A stretch of 64,000 nt of DNA, from positions 2,471,203 to 2,535,202 of the forward strand of contig NZ_KV440949.1 of assembly GCF_001636315.1 (NCBI RefSeq). Reading direction: 5' to 3'. Position numbers and translations under genes: made by a program. This DNA comes from Neobacillus mesonae (GTDB taxonomy: Bacteria; Bacillota; Bacilli; Bacillales; Cytobacillaceae). Positions 1-8,868 of this stretch are shown one piece after another (position 1 is the stretch's first letter; each line of letters starts with the position of its first letter). Under the pieces are notes generated by a model. It worked only from the letters and a program-made list of their open reading frames with translations. It did not search any database and was not told the DNA's origin.

Positions 1-138
1 ATTCTCCTTTCCTCGCACCATTTGGACGAAATCAAGCAGGTGTGCACTCATGTCGCCTTTTTAGAGGATGGAAAAATGTTGAAGTATTCTGTTGAGGAAT
101 TTTTAGAGACACATTATTTGGGAGGTTATAAAGGATGA
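1..138 (+). CDS. ABC transporter ATP-binding protein, C-terminal end only
   Basis: An open frame enters from the left edge and ends in TGA at 136-138. The 45 visible residues contain LLSSHHLDEIKQVC, the H-loop (switch) region of an ABC ATPase followed by the usual helix and the short LEDGKML strand. The final ATGA overlaps the start of the next gene by 4 nt, so the two are translationally coupled and probably act together. Substrate cannot be inferred from this fragment. Confidence 0.8.
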   Translation: MLLSSHHLDEIKQVCTHVAFLEDGKMLKYSVEEFLETHYLGGYKG

Positions 139-1034
139 AGCGGATGATAATTGCTTTGCTGCTGGTCGCGGCGGTGCTCGCCGGCTGCAGCTCGGGGCCA
201 AATTATAACATTAAAATAACGCAAGAGGTTTATTTTCAACAGGATAAGTCTTCGACAATTGAAATTAAGGTAACCGACGGCGGCAAGGCGGTTAAGGGGT
301 TAACGGTGACCGCGGAATTAACGATGGCCAATATGGACCATGGAACTTCCGAAGTGGCCTTTAAAGAAGCTTCCGATGGTATTTATTCTGGTGAAGTGCA
401 GCTGCCGATGAGCGGAAAATATGAAGCGGCGTTTACGTTGGAGAAGGACGGCAATAAGGTTGAAAAAGTAATCGAGCTGAATGCTGAGAAACCAAAAGGG
501 GTCGCTACGATTAACGGCAAGTGGATTACCTCCGATGACCTTGCTTTTTATAAGCTGATTAACCAGCTCCAGCTCGAGATCAACCGCGAGGCCGCCAAGA
601 AAAAATTCAGCGGCAAACAGCTCGAGGAAGAATTGGCCTACTTGGACTCCCAAGAAAAATTAGCGGAAGAAGAGAACCAGCTGCTTACACAAATTATCCG
701 GCTGCGCTCAATGGCTATGCTTGCTGATGAGAAAGGCCACAAAGCTTCAGATGCGGAGGTTGAACAGGCGGTTGCCCGAGTGCGCGGACAGTATGAAGAG
801 TTTAGTTCTGCGATGAAATTGATTGCGTTGTACGGTGAAGATCTATTTTGGGCAGAGGAAAAGGAACAGTACAAGATGATTGTCTTATCTATAAAAGTGC
901 AAGAAGATGTGATGGCCCAGGTAAAAAAGGAAAACCTGAAAGCCGGCGAGCAAGAGGTTCTTTATTTAGCCCAGCAAAAATACGAAGACCTCTTGGTGTC
1001 ACAGGTTAATTCGTTGAAGATTGAGATTTTGTAG
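135..1034 (+). CDS. Lipoprotein with FixH/YtkA-like domain
   Basis: The 299-residue product starts with a short positive, hydrophobic signal ending in the lipobox LAGC, so it should be lipidated at Cys18 and anchored outside the membrane. Residues about 22-120 resemble the small beta-sandwich YtkA/FixH-like domain, including an MANMDHG segment typical of that fold. From about 120 on it is charged and helical, recalling the N-terminal chaperone part of SurA/PrsA-type proteins, but no isomerase domain follows. GGAGGT at 121-126 is well placed for the ATG. It overlaps the upstream ABC ATPase gene by 4 nt, suggesting an accessory lipoprotein of that transporter. Function is inferred only. Confidence 0.7.
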   Translation: MKRMIIALLLVAAVLAGCSSGPNYNIKITQEVYFQQDKSSTIEIKVTDGGKAVKGLTVTAELTMANMDHGTSEVAFKEASDGIYSGEVQLPMSGKYEAAFTLEKDGNKVEKVIELNAEKPKGVATINGKWITSDDLAFYKLINQLQLEINREAAKKKFSGKQLEEELAYLDSQEKLAEEENQLLTQIIRLRSMAMLADEKGHKASDAEVEQAVARVRGQYEEFSSAMKLIALYGEDLFWAEEKEQYKMIVLSIKVQEDVMAQVKKENLKAGEQEVLYLAQQKYEDLLVSQVNSLKIEIL

Positions 1035-1059
1035 GCTTTTGTGTGGTTTGGTGCAGTGT

Positions 1060-1072
1060 GGTGTCAGGCACC
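1060..1072. repeat. GGTGTCAGGCACC dispersed repeat, short copy
   Basis: The 13-mer GGTGTCAGGCACC is nearly self-complementary and recurs at 4782, 14716 and 55041. This copy lacks the long inverted extension seen at 4782 and 55039. It lies 26 nt after the lipoprotein stop codon. Confidence 0.6.
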
Positions 1073-1162
1073 AGTTTAGTTAGGCAATCGGCGGGACGGC
1101 GCGGCGCGGTTGCTTTTTGTTTTGGGGAATGGCAGGCTTTATTAAAGGCAATTTTGGTGGCC

Positions 1163-1500
1163 TGTTTGTTCCCAAGAGGTCTTATTGAAGACAGTTTTAG
1201 TAGTTTTCGTAGCGATTTTGTCCCCAAGAGGCCTTATTGAAGACAGTTTTAGTAGTTTTCGCAGCGGTTTTGTCTCCAAGAGGCCTTATTGAAGACAGTT
1301 TTAGTAGTTTTCGCAGCGGTTTTGTCTCCTAGAGGCCTTATTGAAGACAGTTTTAGTAGTTTTAACAGCAGGTTTGTCTCCAAGAGGCCTTATTGAAGAC
1401 AGTTTTAGTAGTTTTAACAGCAGGTTTGTCTCCAAGAGGCCTTATTAAAGACAATTTTGGTAGTTTTAATAGCGGTTTTGTCCCCTAGAACCTCCCTATG
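1163..1500. repeat. 52-bp tandem repeat array (AGACA/TGTCT family), about 7 units
   Basis: The landmark AAGAGG (or TAGAGG/TAGAAC) falls at 1174, 1226, 1278, 1330, 1382, 1434 and 1486, an exact 52-bp period. Each unit carries TTGTCTCC, then about 13 nt, then TTGAAGACAG, so TGTCT and AGACA face each other as an inverted pair. Units differ by scattered substitutions. The same family, in reverse orientation, appears at 53.49-53.66 kb. Open frames across it are by-products of the repeat. It fills the gap between the convergent lipoprotein and sugar dehydrogenase genes. Confidence 0.9.
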
Positions 1501-1557
1501 GGACACTTCACCATTTTTTCACATAGTTTTGTCCCATAGACATCTACTTCAAAAACC

Positions 1558-2634
1558 TTACTTTACACTTTCCAGCCTCACCCTGTACAATTTGTCATCC
1601 GTCTCATCCGGAGTTCCACGGCCGTCGGTGTTGTTGCTTACAAAATACATATATTCACCATCAATATATACATCGCGGATTCTTCCTAACCCGGTAATGA
1701 GGGGCTTCATCCGTTTGCGCTCCAAATCAAACTGCAGCACCGCATTGCCCCTTAACGCCGCGACATATAGCTTGCCGCTATAAGCGGACATTCCGGAAGG
1801 TGCCCACGTTTCGTTGCCCGATTGAAAAATCGGCGTCACCATGCCCGCCTTTTTGGCCTTACCTTGAATTACCGGCCAGCCGTAATTTGCACGCGGCTTA
1901 ATTAGATTAATTTCATCATGTGCCGACTGCCCGTGCTCGCTTGAATATAACGTATTTCCAATCCAAACCAAGCCTTGTGGATTGCGGTGGCCATAGCTGT
2001 AAACATAGGAACCTGGAAATGGGTTATCAGAGGGGATTGTTCCGTCTAAATTCATTCGTAAAATTTTCCCATTAATCGAGCTTACACTTTGTGCCAACTC
2101 CGGCTCGGTCGCATCGCCTGTTGAGATGTACAGCTTGCCGTCCGGTCCAATTTTCATCCTGCCGCCGTGGTGGTAGGCGGCACTTGGGATCCTATCAAGA
2201 AGAATAGCCGCTTCGGTCCACTCGCTGCCATTTGTCTCTAAAACAACTACGCGGTTAAACTGCCCTTGCTGCTCGTCTCCATATGTATAATAGGCAAATG
2301 CCTTTTGTGTATCAGGGGATCCGGGGTCCAGTACAAATCCTAGCAGACCGGCCTCTGCTGCTTGTGCCAGCGGCTTTTTCAAGCGCACCGGCTGCCGCTC
2401 CATTTTACCGTTAGTAATTTTTACAATGCTTCCCGTCCGCTCGCTGATATAAAAAGTTTGGTCCACCCGATCGATAGACCAGGGAATTGACAAGTTTTCC
2501 GCAACAACTTTAACTTCAGGCTGGATGACCACCGCCTCGCTGTCCTTCCCCGGCGTTTGCTTTTTTTCGAAAAAAGAACAGCCTGATATTAGGAAAACGG
2601 CCATCAGTAGAATCGAACCGACTCGTAGCGTCAA
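1558..2634 (-). CDS. PQQ-dependent sugar (glucose/sorbosone-type) dehydrogenase lipoprotein
   Basis: The 358-residue protein has a signal ending in LISGC (Cys at about 19), so it is a predicted lipoprotein. The rest is a six-bladed beta-propeller of the soluble quinoprotein dehydrogenase family: YHHGGRMKIGPDGKLYISTG, YSYGHRNPQGLVW and EHGQSAHDEINLI are the family's active-site and PQQ/calcium-binding blocks, with the catalytic-type His in YHHGG. Length is typical for the YliI/Asd group. It would oxidise sugars outside the membrane, but many Bacillus members have no proven substrate. It stands alone, with repeat arrays on both sides. Confidence 0.85.
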   Translation of the reverse strand: MTLRVGSILLMAVFLISGCSFFEKKQTPGKDSEAVVIQPEVKVVAENLSIPWSIDRVDQTFYISERTGSIVKITNGKMERQPVRLKKPLAQAAEAGLLGFVLDPGSPDTQKAFAYYTYGDEQQGQFNRVVVLETNGSEWTEAAILLDRIPSAAYHHGGRMKIGPDGKLYISTGDATEPELAQSVSSINGKILRMNLDGTIPSDNPFPGSYVYSYGHRNPQGLVWIGNTLYSSEHGQSAHDEINLIKPRANYGWPVIQGKAKKAGMVTPIFQSGNETWAPSGMSAYSGKLYVAALRGNAVLQFDLERKRMKPLITGLGRIRDVYIDGEYMYFVSNNTDGRGTPDETDDKLYRVRLESVK

Positions 2635-2650
2635 AAGCGGGACCCCCTAT

Positions 2651-2866
2651 CTTTATGAAAGACATTTTGACTTCGTTTTAAGCTTCTTTTGTCCTTCATC
2701 AGCTTTATAAAGGACATTTCACTCTCTTCTCGGGCGCATTTTGTCCTTCATCTGCCTTATGAAGGACATTTCACACTCTTCCCAGGCGCATTTTGGTCTT
2801 CATCAGCTTTATAAAGGACATTTCACTCTCTTCTCAGGATCATATTGTCCTTCATCCGCCTATGCG
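2651..2866. repeat. 52-bp tandem repeat array (AAGGACA/TGTCCTT family), about 5 units
   Basis: The block CTTTATGAAAGGACA or a close variant starts at 2651, 2703, 2755 and 2807, with a decayed fifth copy at 2859, again an exact 52-bp period. Each unit contains TGTCCTTCATC, about 9 nt, then ATGAAGGACA, an inverted pair with the same 27-nt geometry as the array at 1163-1500. It fills the gap between the dehydrogenase and HAD phosphatase genes. Confidence 0.88.
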
Positions 2867-2893
2867 AAAAAAATCCACGCTCCCCAATACCAA

Positions 2894-3748
2894 CTACAAA
2901 ACTTCCAAAATCGCTTTGCCCACGCCGCTTTCTTCATTTGTATCTGTAATCACATCACATAGTACCTTAATTTCATAGCCAGCATTTCCCATTGCCACCG
3001 CGCGGCCGGCTTTTTCCAGCATTGAAATGTCATTAAAATTGTCGCCGATCGCCATTGTGTCAGCGAGATCAATTTCCTTTGCTTTCGTAAAGGCCTCGAG
3101 AGCAATCCCCTTTTGCGCATTTTTATGAGTGATTTCAATATTTTCTATACCGGATTTCGTGACCTCTAATTCAGTAAGACCTACCAATGATTCACTTGCA
3201 ACTTCCAGCTTTCCGTCCTCAAATGAAAAAGCAAGAAATTTATAGATCATAATTGCGTTATCAGCAAACAGCAGCTCATAGTCATTCACCATATGAACCA
3301 AGCCGTCGCGCACCCTTGCTCCTGCAGCAACGGTAATCTCGTCGCGGTCGGCTTCAGGGTTGGCGCTCATGACGATGTCAACTAAAGTTGAAACGGCCTT
3401 TTCAGCATCAATCGTGTATGCACCTTGATTGGTGTACACCTCGAAATAAACGTCGCTCGCTGATAGCTTTGCCGCTGTTTCGCGTGCCAATTGCTTTGGA
3501 ATCGGGTTTGCGGAGATGACTTCTCCTTCCTTCGAGCGGACCTCGGCGCCGTTTACACAAATTACCGGACAGTTTAAACCGGCGGCATTTAAAACGTAGG
3601 TCGCCTCTTGATAGGACCTGCCCGTGGCTACAACCACCTCAACCCCTTGGGATTGCGCTTTTAAAATCGCCTGCTTATTTTCCTCCGTAATTTCCTGCAT
3701 CGAGTTTAATAATGTTCCATCCATATCTGTTGCAATACATTTAATCAT
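2894..3748 (-). CDS. Cof-type HAD-IIB phosphatase
   Basis: The 284-residue protein opens with DMDGTLLNS, HAD motif I with nucleophile Asp8 and acid/base Asp10. VVATGRS is motif II, and GDNFNDISMLEKAG near residue 237 is the GDxxND motif IV that binds magnesium. The C2-type cap lies between, as in Cof/YidA enzymes that dephosphorylate sugar phosphates, FMN or pyridoxal phosphate. Specificity cannot be read from sequence. GAGGGTGAG precedes the ATG. It is followed by the separate AlkD-like gene upstream on the same strand, with a 70-nt gap. Confidence 0.88.
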   Translation of the reverse strand: MIKCIATDMDGTLLNSMQEITEENKQAILKAQSQGVEVVVATGRSYQEATYVLNAAGLNCPVICVNGAEVRSKEGEVISANPIPKQLARETAAKLSASDVYFEVYTNQGAYTIDAEKAVSTLVDIVMSANPEADRDEITVAAGARVRDGLVHMVNDYELLFADNAIMIYKFLAFSFEDGKLEVASESLVGLTELEVTKSGIENIEITHKNAQKGIALEAFTKAKEIDLADTMAIGDNFNDISMLEKAGRAVAMGNAGYEIKVLCDVITDTNEESGVGKAILEVL

Positions 3749-3818
3749 GCTGTCTCACCCTCTACACAATAATACGGACATTTTACCATTTTTCTCCGAT
3801 TAGTTCCCGCTTAATGCC

Positions 3819-4487
3819 TTATACCAAATACTTGCTGCCTTCTCTTACACTTAAAGGGGCTAACCGATGCACCCCGATAAACGATTTTACAGACTGAGGA
3901 TTAGTCTTGGAATATTCCCGCAATACCCAGCCGATCGCCTTTTGGATAAAAAACTCTTTACTATCTGCATTCAGCATTATGTAGTCATACAGCTTTTCTT
4001 CATTTGTCTCTTGTTTATATTTCAATTGAAAAAGAATTGCCGTCCGCCGCAGCCACATATTATCATGTGCTGCCCAGCCATCGATGGTCTCTTCCACAAC
4101 CTCGGGGTACTTTTGGGCAATTTTCCCCACCGGCTTCGCAGCAAGAGCATCCACCGTATCCCACCACGATTTCGTCGTAATCAAGGTTTGCATCAGTGAT
4201 AAATCACTTTTTTGCAGTTTTTTTAATGATTTTTCAATATACGTTAATGCCACATTTTGATATTCCCTTTGATCCATTTTCCAAAGCTCTAAGACTAACT
4301 CTTGACTGAACGGCTCTTTTAATATGCCCGTTTCTTGAAAAAATTGCTTTTCAATCTCTCTTCTTTGCGGTGACTTGATGCCGAAGAAAGGAAAGTGGTT
4401 CTTCATATAACCTTCCATTTGTGCTGCATTTTCCGGGTTTTGGTTCTCTTCAAATAGCCTTGTTAACAGGTCAATGATAGACGACAT
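3819..4487 (-). CDS. AlkD-like DNA alkylation repair protein
   Basis: The 222-residue protein is almost wholly helical and matches the HEAT-like-repeat DNA glycosylase family AlkD. Visible hallmarks are MKNHFPFFGIKSPQRR near the start, and SWWDTVDALA and NMWLRRTAI in the middle, the region that in AlkD contributes the Trp, Asp and Arg residues that capture positively charged alkylated bases. Length fits the family (about 220-240). AAGGAGTGAG lies just upstream of the ATG. The role is removal of N3/N7-alkylated purines; activity is inferred from family membership. Confidence 0.85.
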   Translation of the reverse strand: MSSIIDLLTRLFEENQNPENAAQMEGYMKNHFPFFGIKSPQRREIEKQFFQETGILKEPFSQELVLELWKMDQREYQNVALTYIEKSLKKLQKSDLSLMQTLITTKSWWDTVDALAAKPVGKIAQKYPEVVEETIDGWAAHDNMWLRRTAILFQLKYKQETNEEKLYDYIMLNADSKEFFIQKAIGWVLREYSKTNPQSVKSFIGVHRLAPLSVREGSKYLV

Positions 4488-4619
4488 TACAGCTCACTCC
4501 TTATAAAAATACTCTTAATAAATAATTCTATTATTTTCCAAAACATCCTTCTTTTAATTGAGAATAAAGAAAATCAAAGATGCCAAACTATCCATAGCAT
4601 CAAGGAAAGGAGCATGGAC

Positions 4620-4775
4620 ATGACCAAAAAATACAACAAAGGCAGCCGCAACCAAAATGCCCCAGACGCCGGGCATGCAGAAGCTGAATTCGCCGCCGAA
4701 TTCGTCAGCGGCGATAACAGCAAAGGCAACAAACGCAACAAAGGACAACAAAGCAAAACCAATCCCCTTAAATAA
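4620..4775 (+). CDS. Small hydrophilic protein, gamma-type SASP-like
   Basis: A 51-residue reading frame begins MTKKYNKGSRNQN and ends KTNPLK, with a strong AGGAAAGGAG site 7 nt before its ATG. It is Lys/Asn/Gln/Gly rich with one AEFAAEF segment resembling the E-F-A-[ST]-E motif of gamma-type small acid-soluble spore proteins. That composition and size suggest a spore-core or other small stress protein, but I do not recognise the exact family. The opposite-strand 80-residue frame over the same DNA is hydrophobic only because it is the complement of this gene. Confidence 0.6.
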   Translation: MTKKYNKGSRNQNAPDAGHAEAEFAAEFVSGDNSKGNKRNKGQQSKTNPLK

Positions 4776-4781
4776 AAAACG

Positions 4782-4824
4782 GGTGTCAGGCACCATGTGA
4801 ATTTTTCACATGGTGCCTGACACC
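4782..4824. terminator. Long GGTGTCAGGCACC hairpin acting as bidirectional terminator
   Basis: A perfect 20-bp inverted repeat (4782-4801 and 4805-4824) with a 3-nt loop. On the minus strand it is followed by CGTTTTTTATT, so it should terminate the convergent 4830-5924 gene; on the plus strand it ends the small gene seven bases upstream. The arm begins with the dispersed GGTGTCAGGCACC repeat. Confidence 0.75.
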
Positions 4825-4829
4825 ACTCT

Positions 4830-5924
4830 CTAAACTCCGGTCAATTCGTTTATTTCGTCTTCGATTTTGTTTTGGATTTCGTTGACGATGGTGAAGTCCA
4901 TGGCTGCGATGTAGATGGCTTCGAGTTCGTCGCGGAGTTTTTTGGCTCCGGCGAGGTATTCCGTTGCTTCTGCCATTTTGTTTTTATATTTAGCGGAAAT
5001 TTTGCTGATGACGTCGGCAAAGATTTCATCTGTTCCCGGCTCAATCAAAATTTCGTACATGTCGATGATTTCATCGCCGTCACGGCTTGGGAAGTATTCA
5101 TGCGGCGCGGTACTGTCGAAAATCGCAATTCCCAATTCTCTAAAGATCAGCATATCCAAGCTGTTTGGATCAAAGCCGCAATGGTACACTTCTACATCCA
5201 CGCCACGGGCTTCCGCAGCCTCCGCCAGTTTCTTCAGCATCGTCGACTTCCCAGAACCCGGACGACCTTTAATAAAATAACGCTTCGGAATTTCTTCCGT
5301 CAAATTTGGTACAAAGTCCACTGCGCCGATTGGGGTTGCAGCCCCTAAAAAGCGGTGGCGGACATCCGGTCTTTTATTAAGCTTCATTTTTCCAAAAAAT
5401 GAAACAATAAATTTGTTGGTTAATTGATCTGCCTTCTGAAAATCCATGCTGTTGATATAGATTTTTTCCCAATCATCATGAATCTCCAATGCCTCTTTAA
5501 ACGTGGCATAGGCCTTCTCAAAGGCTTCCGAAACCCGTAAAGCCAAGTTCTCAATGTCAGTTTTTTTAGCCGCAAGGGCCTTGGCATCCCAGGCTTCGCC
5601 TAAGTTAATGTATTCCTCAACCGCTCCCGGTGCCTTTGGTTCAATCACATGCGGCGCCGTGCCATCCACGATTCCCACTTTCAATTCGCGAATAATCACA
5701 CCATCAATCGAGCTTGAGTCAGAAGAACAATGCAAATACTCAACATCGTACCCTCTTTCTACCCAGTTTTGGCCAACCTTTTTCATTAATGACGATTTTC
5801 CGGTCCCCGGTCCGCCCTTTAAAATAAATAACCGGTCCAATCCTTCAAGGTTAGAATCGAACAGATTGTGGAAGCCCCTAGCTGTATTGCCGCCTGCAAA
5901 ATATTTTTTAATTTTTCCTGCCAT
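4830..5924 (-). CDS. Tandem P-loop NTPase (PRK06851-type family)
   Basis: The 364-residue protein is an internal duplication of one NTPase module. Half one has FILKGGPGTGKSSLMKK near residue 35 and half two YFIKGRPGSGKSTMLKK near 215, both Walker A motifs. Each is followed by matching segments (VEYLHCSSDSSSID and VEVYHCGFDPNSLD; GTAPHVIEP and STAPHEYFP). I recall this layout as an uncharacterised Firmicutes ATPase family. Function is unknown. AAGGGAGTG precedes the ATG, and the gene is monocistronic, ending at a hairpin terminator. Confidence 0.75.
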   Translation of the reverse strand: MAGKIKKYFAGGNTARGFHNLFDSNLEGLDRLFILKGGPGTGKSSLMKKVGQNWVERGYDVEYLHCSSDSSSIDGVIIRELKVGIVDGTAPHVIEPKAPGAVEEYINLGEAWDAKALAAKKTDIENLALRVSEAFEKAYATFKEALEIHDDWEKIYINSMDFQKADQLTNKFIVSFFGKMKLNKRPDVRHRFLGAATPIGAVDFVPNLTEEIPKRYFIKGRPGSGKSTMLKKLAEAAEARGVDVEVYHCGFDPNSLDMLIFRELGIAIFDSTAPHEYFPSRDGDEIIDMYEILIEPGTDEIFADVISKISAKYKNKMAEATEYLAGAKKLRDELEAIYIAAMDFTIVNEIQNKIEDEINELTGV

Positions 5925-6087
5925 TGATCGACACTCCCTTTTTCCAAGTCAACTGCGCCGCTTTTGCCTTTTTAGGCTGGCGAGTTTTTAAGATATGACG
6001 TTGCTGATTCATTGTCACCCATATCTTATGCATTGGATTTTTTATAGGTGAGTGCCTAGGTAATTTTTCTTTTGGCGTCCGAAAAAT

Positions 6088-6564
6088 TTACTTAGTAATG
6101 GCCGTAATTCCTGCCTTGGTTACTTCCTTTAATTGCCCGGGTGATATTACAATCTGCATGCCGATTTTCCCAGCGCTGACCACCATCGATTGGAGCCCCT
6201 GGCAGCTTTCGTCGAGAAACGTCTGGTAGTGCTTTTTCATCCCAATCGGCGAACAGCCGCCGCGGATATAGCCGGTCCATTTTTGAATATCCTTCACCGG
6301 CACCATCTCCATGTTCTTCTCACTGGCTGCTTTGGCTGCCTTTTTCATGTCGAGCTCTTCCGCCACCGGGATAACAAATACATAAACATTCTTGCTGGCG
6401 CCTTGTGCCACAAGCGTTTTAAAAACCTCTTCTGGCTCCCTGCCGATTTTTCCGGCTACGGACACCCCGTCAATTTTTCCATCTTTGTTATCGTATGTAA
6501 GGATTTCATAAGGGATTTTGTGTGTATCCAGAATCCGCATTGCATTTGTTTTTGCCTGTGCCAT
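6088..6564 (-). CDS. ybaK: Cys-tRNA(Pro)/Cys-tRNA(Cys) deacylase YbaK/EbsC
   Basis: The 158-residue protein is a single-domain trans-editing enzyme of the YbaK family, which hydrolyses Cys-tRNA(Pro) formed by prolyl-tRNA synthetase. Family marks are the early Ala-Arg-like MRILD...IPYEI strand, KTLVAQG (the conserved Lys of the editing site lies here), and YIRGGCSPIGMKK, the GxxSPxGxKK loop. Length is normal. AAAGGATG lies ahead of the ATG. No operon partner is visible; the next gene upstream is divergent. Confidence 0.9.
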   Translation of the reverse strand: MAQAKTNAMRILDTHKIPYEILTYDNKDGKIDGVSVAGKIGREPEEVFKTLVAQGASKNVYVFVIPVAEELDMKKAAKAASEKNMEMVPVKDIQKWTGYIRGGCSPIGMKKHYQTFLDESCQGLQSMVVSAGKIGMQIVISPGQLKEVTKAGITAITK

Positions 6565-6758
6565 TTTAATTCATCCTTTTGTTGTCTATTTGGTTTTAGT
6601 ATAGCAGTTTTTTGTGGACTTCTAGAAGGCAAGCATATAAATTTCCCCTTCTTAAAAATACACAAAATCACCCAATAATTGTCACTCATTTGTCACGATA
6701 GCAAACCATTATTATTGTAAACTAGAAGCAACTAGGTGTACCCAATAAGACTTTACAT

Positions 6759-6772
6759 TCTAAACGCTTACA
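6759..6772 (+). promoter_or_regulatory. Candidate cre (CcpA) box
   Basis: TCTAAACGCTTACA matches the consensus TGWAANCGNTNWCA at every fixed position but the second. It lies 45 nt before the radical SAM start. Being one mismatch away, it could be chance; binding is inferred. Confidence 0.35.
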
Positions 6773-6816
6773 ATTTTGCGAAATAAATCACATACCGATA
6801 ACTCGAGGTGTTTATG

Positions 6817-8624
6817 ATGAGATACGATTTAGTACTGCTGCATGCGCCAAGTGTGTATGATTTCCGGGAAAATTCCCTGCTGGCTGGTCCAATTAGTGAT
6901 GTCGTACCGTCATCGCCTGTGTTCGAAATGTACCCGATTGGGCTTACAAGCATTGCCGACTATTTGGAACGGTACGGGTTGCGGGTGAAAATTATCAACA
7001 TTGCCAACCGGATGCTGATGAACCCGCATTTTGATGTTGAAAAAAACTCAAGAGCATCAAGACCCGCGCTTTTGGGATTGACCTCCACTGGCTGCCGCAC
7101 GCTCATGGCAGCATTGAGCTGGCCAAGATCGTAAAACTGCACCATCCGGATACCCCCATTATTTTTGGCGGCTTGTCAGCCACCTACTATCACAAAGAAT
7201 TAATTGATTACCCATTTATTGATTTTGTCATGCGCGGCGATTCGACGGAAAAGCTTATGCTGCTTCTGATGAATAAATTGGAAATGGGCACCACCTATTA
7301 TGCCGATATTCCAAACTTAACTTGGAGGAAAGGGGACGAAGTCGGTTACAATCCGCTGACCTATGTCCCAAAGGATTTAGACGACATCGATGTTCCCGGC
7401 TACCGTTATACGATTCGTTCGGTGTTTAAATATAAGAATTTTCTTGATCCTCTGCCATACAACGGCTGGCTGCAATATCCTAACACCGCGCTGTTGACCG
7501 CACGCGGCTGCACCCAAAATTGCCTAATTTGCGGCGGTTCGCGGGAGGCTTATGAGCAAAACTGCAGGCGTCATTCATTGGCATTACGGTCGCCGGCAAA
7601 ACTCATCAGTGATATTCAGTTTATCTCCCGATTCAGCCGGGCACCAATTTTTATCCTCCATGACCTAAGGCAGGGCGGACGCGAGTATGTCGACGAATTT
7701 TTCCAGCGTCTGAAAAAATTACATTTGAAAAATGAAATCGTCTTTGAGCTGTTTCAATATGCAGATGAGGCTTATTTCAAACAAATCGAAGAGAGTGTGC
7801 CGAATTACAGCGTTGAAATCACGCTTGAGACACATGACGAGAAAATCCGTGAATATAACGGGAAATTCAGCTGTACGAACGCTAAGGTCATTGAAACCTT
7901 GAATTCAGCTTTAAAGCATAGCTGTAAAAAAATCGACCTGTTCTTTATGGTGGGAATTCCGGGGCAGACACCGCAAAGTGCCGTTGAAAATATTGATTTC
8001 TGTGAAACGATTCATCTCGCCTGTAGTAAGGATCCACGAATCTATTATTTCGTGGCACCACTTGCACCATTTCTTGACCCAGCGAGTCCTGCATTTGAGC
8101 ATCCGGAAATCTATGGCTATAAAAAGCTGTGCCATACGCTTGAGGACCACCGCAAGGCGATAGCCCAGCCATCATGGAAGCACATGCTGAGCTATGAAAC
8201 AAAGGATATGACACGCAATGACATCGTCAACTCTACCTATGAGTCAGCGGAAAGGCTCAACGATTTTAAGTTAACATACGGTCTTATTGATCATGACAGC
8301 TATGAAGATATTAAATGGAAGATTGAAAAGTCGAAAGAGTATATTAGAGAAATTGATCGGATTCTTGCTCTTCCGGAGGCTGAGCAGGCGAAGGCCCTTG
8401 CAGAACTGCGCAAGGAAATTGAGCAGCTAAACAGCTATAGCATTTGCGGCAAAAATGAATTGAAGTGGGAAGTGCAAAAAAACTACGCCAACTTCTACTC
8501 GCTGGCGCTGGTTGGGTTAGAGCAGCTTTATCAGGATTATGTCAATAAAATTAAGTACCTGCTCCGGCCAAAAAAGCGGCTGCAATTTACGTTAGATCCG
8601 GAACAGGGAAAGGGAAAATTATAA
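6817..8624 (+). pseudogene. B12-binding radical SAM protein, interrupted by a single-base frameshift
   Basis: The N-terminal frame (MRYDLVLLHAPSVYDF..., ATG at 6817 six nt after GAGGTG; ATG 6814 is possible) is a cobalamin-binding-type Rossmann start. It runs out of frame after the A7 run at 7040-7046. Shifting by one base restores LKSIKTRAFGIDLHWLPHAH and continues without a break through 7173 to the stop at 8624. The second part holds ARGCTQNCLICGG, the CX3CX2C iron-sulfur loop, and a long helical C-terminus. Together about 602 residues, consistent with the TIGR04190-like group of Bacillus radical SAM proteins, as far as I recall. One missing A is the simplest cause: mutation, assembly error or slippage. 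Substrate unknown. Confidence 0.8.
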
Positions 8625-8683
8625 TAAGGTGAGGTATCGGAGCGGTGCGGATTCCGGTACCTTTTTTATGCTTACTTTCTTAT

Positions 8684-8752
8684 ATGGACCGCTTCTACGT
8701 GAGTTTAAATGTTGCATTTTTGGTGGTTGGGGCACGTAGACGCCTTCTACGT
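8684..8752. repeat. Left end of the CGTAGA 52-bp array, upstream of the IS element
   Basis: TCTACG occurs at 8694 and 8746 (52 bp apart) and CGTAGA at 8734. These continue the register of the array at 10234-11008 once the 1481-bp insertion and one 8-bp duplication are removed: CGTAGA 8734 to 10276 becomes 53 bp. The first unit is degenerate in its left arm. Confidence 0.8.
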
Positions 8753-8868
8753 AGTCAAGTCCTGATTTTTGTGTAAAATCAAAGGCAATTATTTTCAACT
8801 TATTTCCTTTATATTCTCTATCCATACCCTTTCATTTTTTTTGACGAAACTTCCATGGTTTTTCTTCT

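Noticed and set aside
1043..1240. 65-residue plus-strand frame after the first lipoprotein
   Set aside because: Low-quality codon use, no ribosome site, runs into the 52-bp array.
4554..4796. 80-residue hydrophobic minus-strand protein
   Set aside because: It has no ribosome site and is the complement of the plus-strand gene at 4620-4775, which has a strong AGGAAAGGAG.
8619..8825. 68-residue minus-strand frame
   Set aside because: It spans the radical SAM stop, the repeat array and the IS left end, with no ribosome site; composite by chance.
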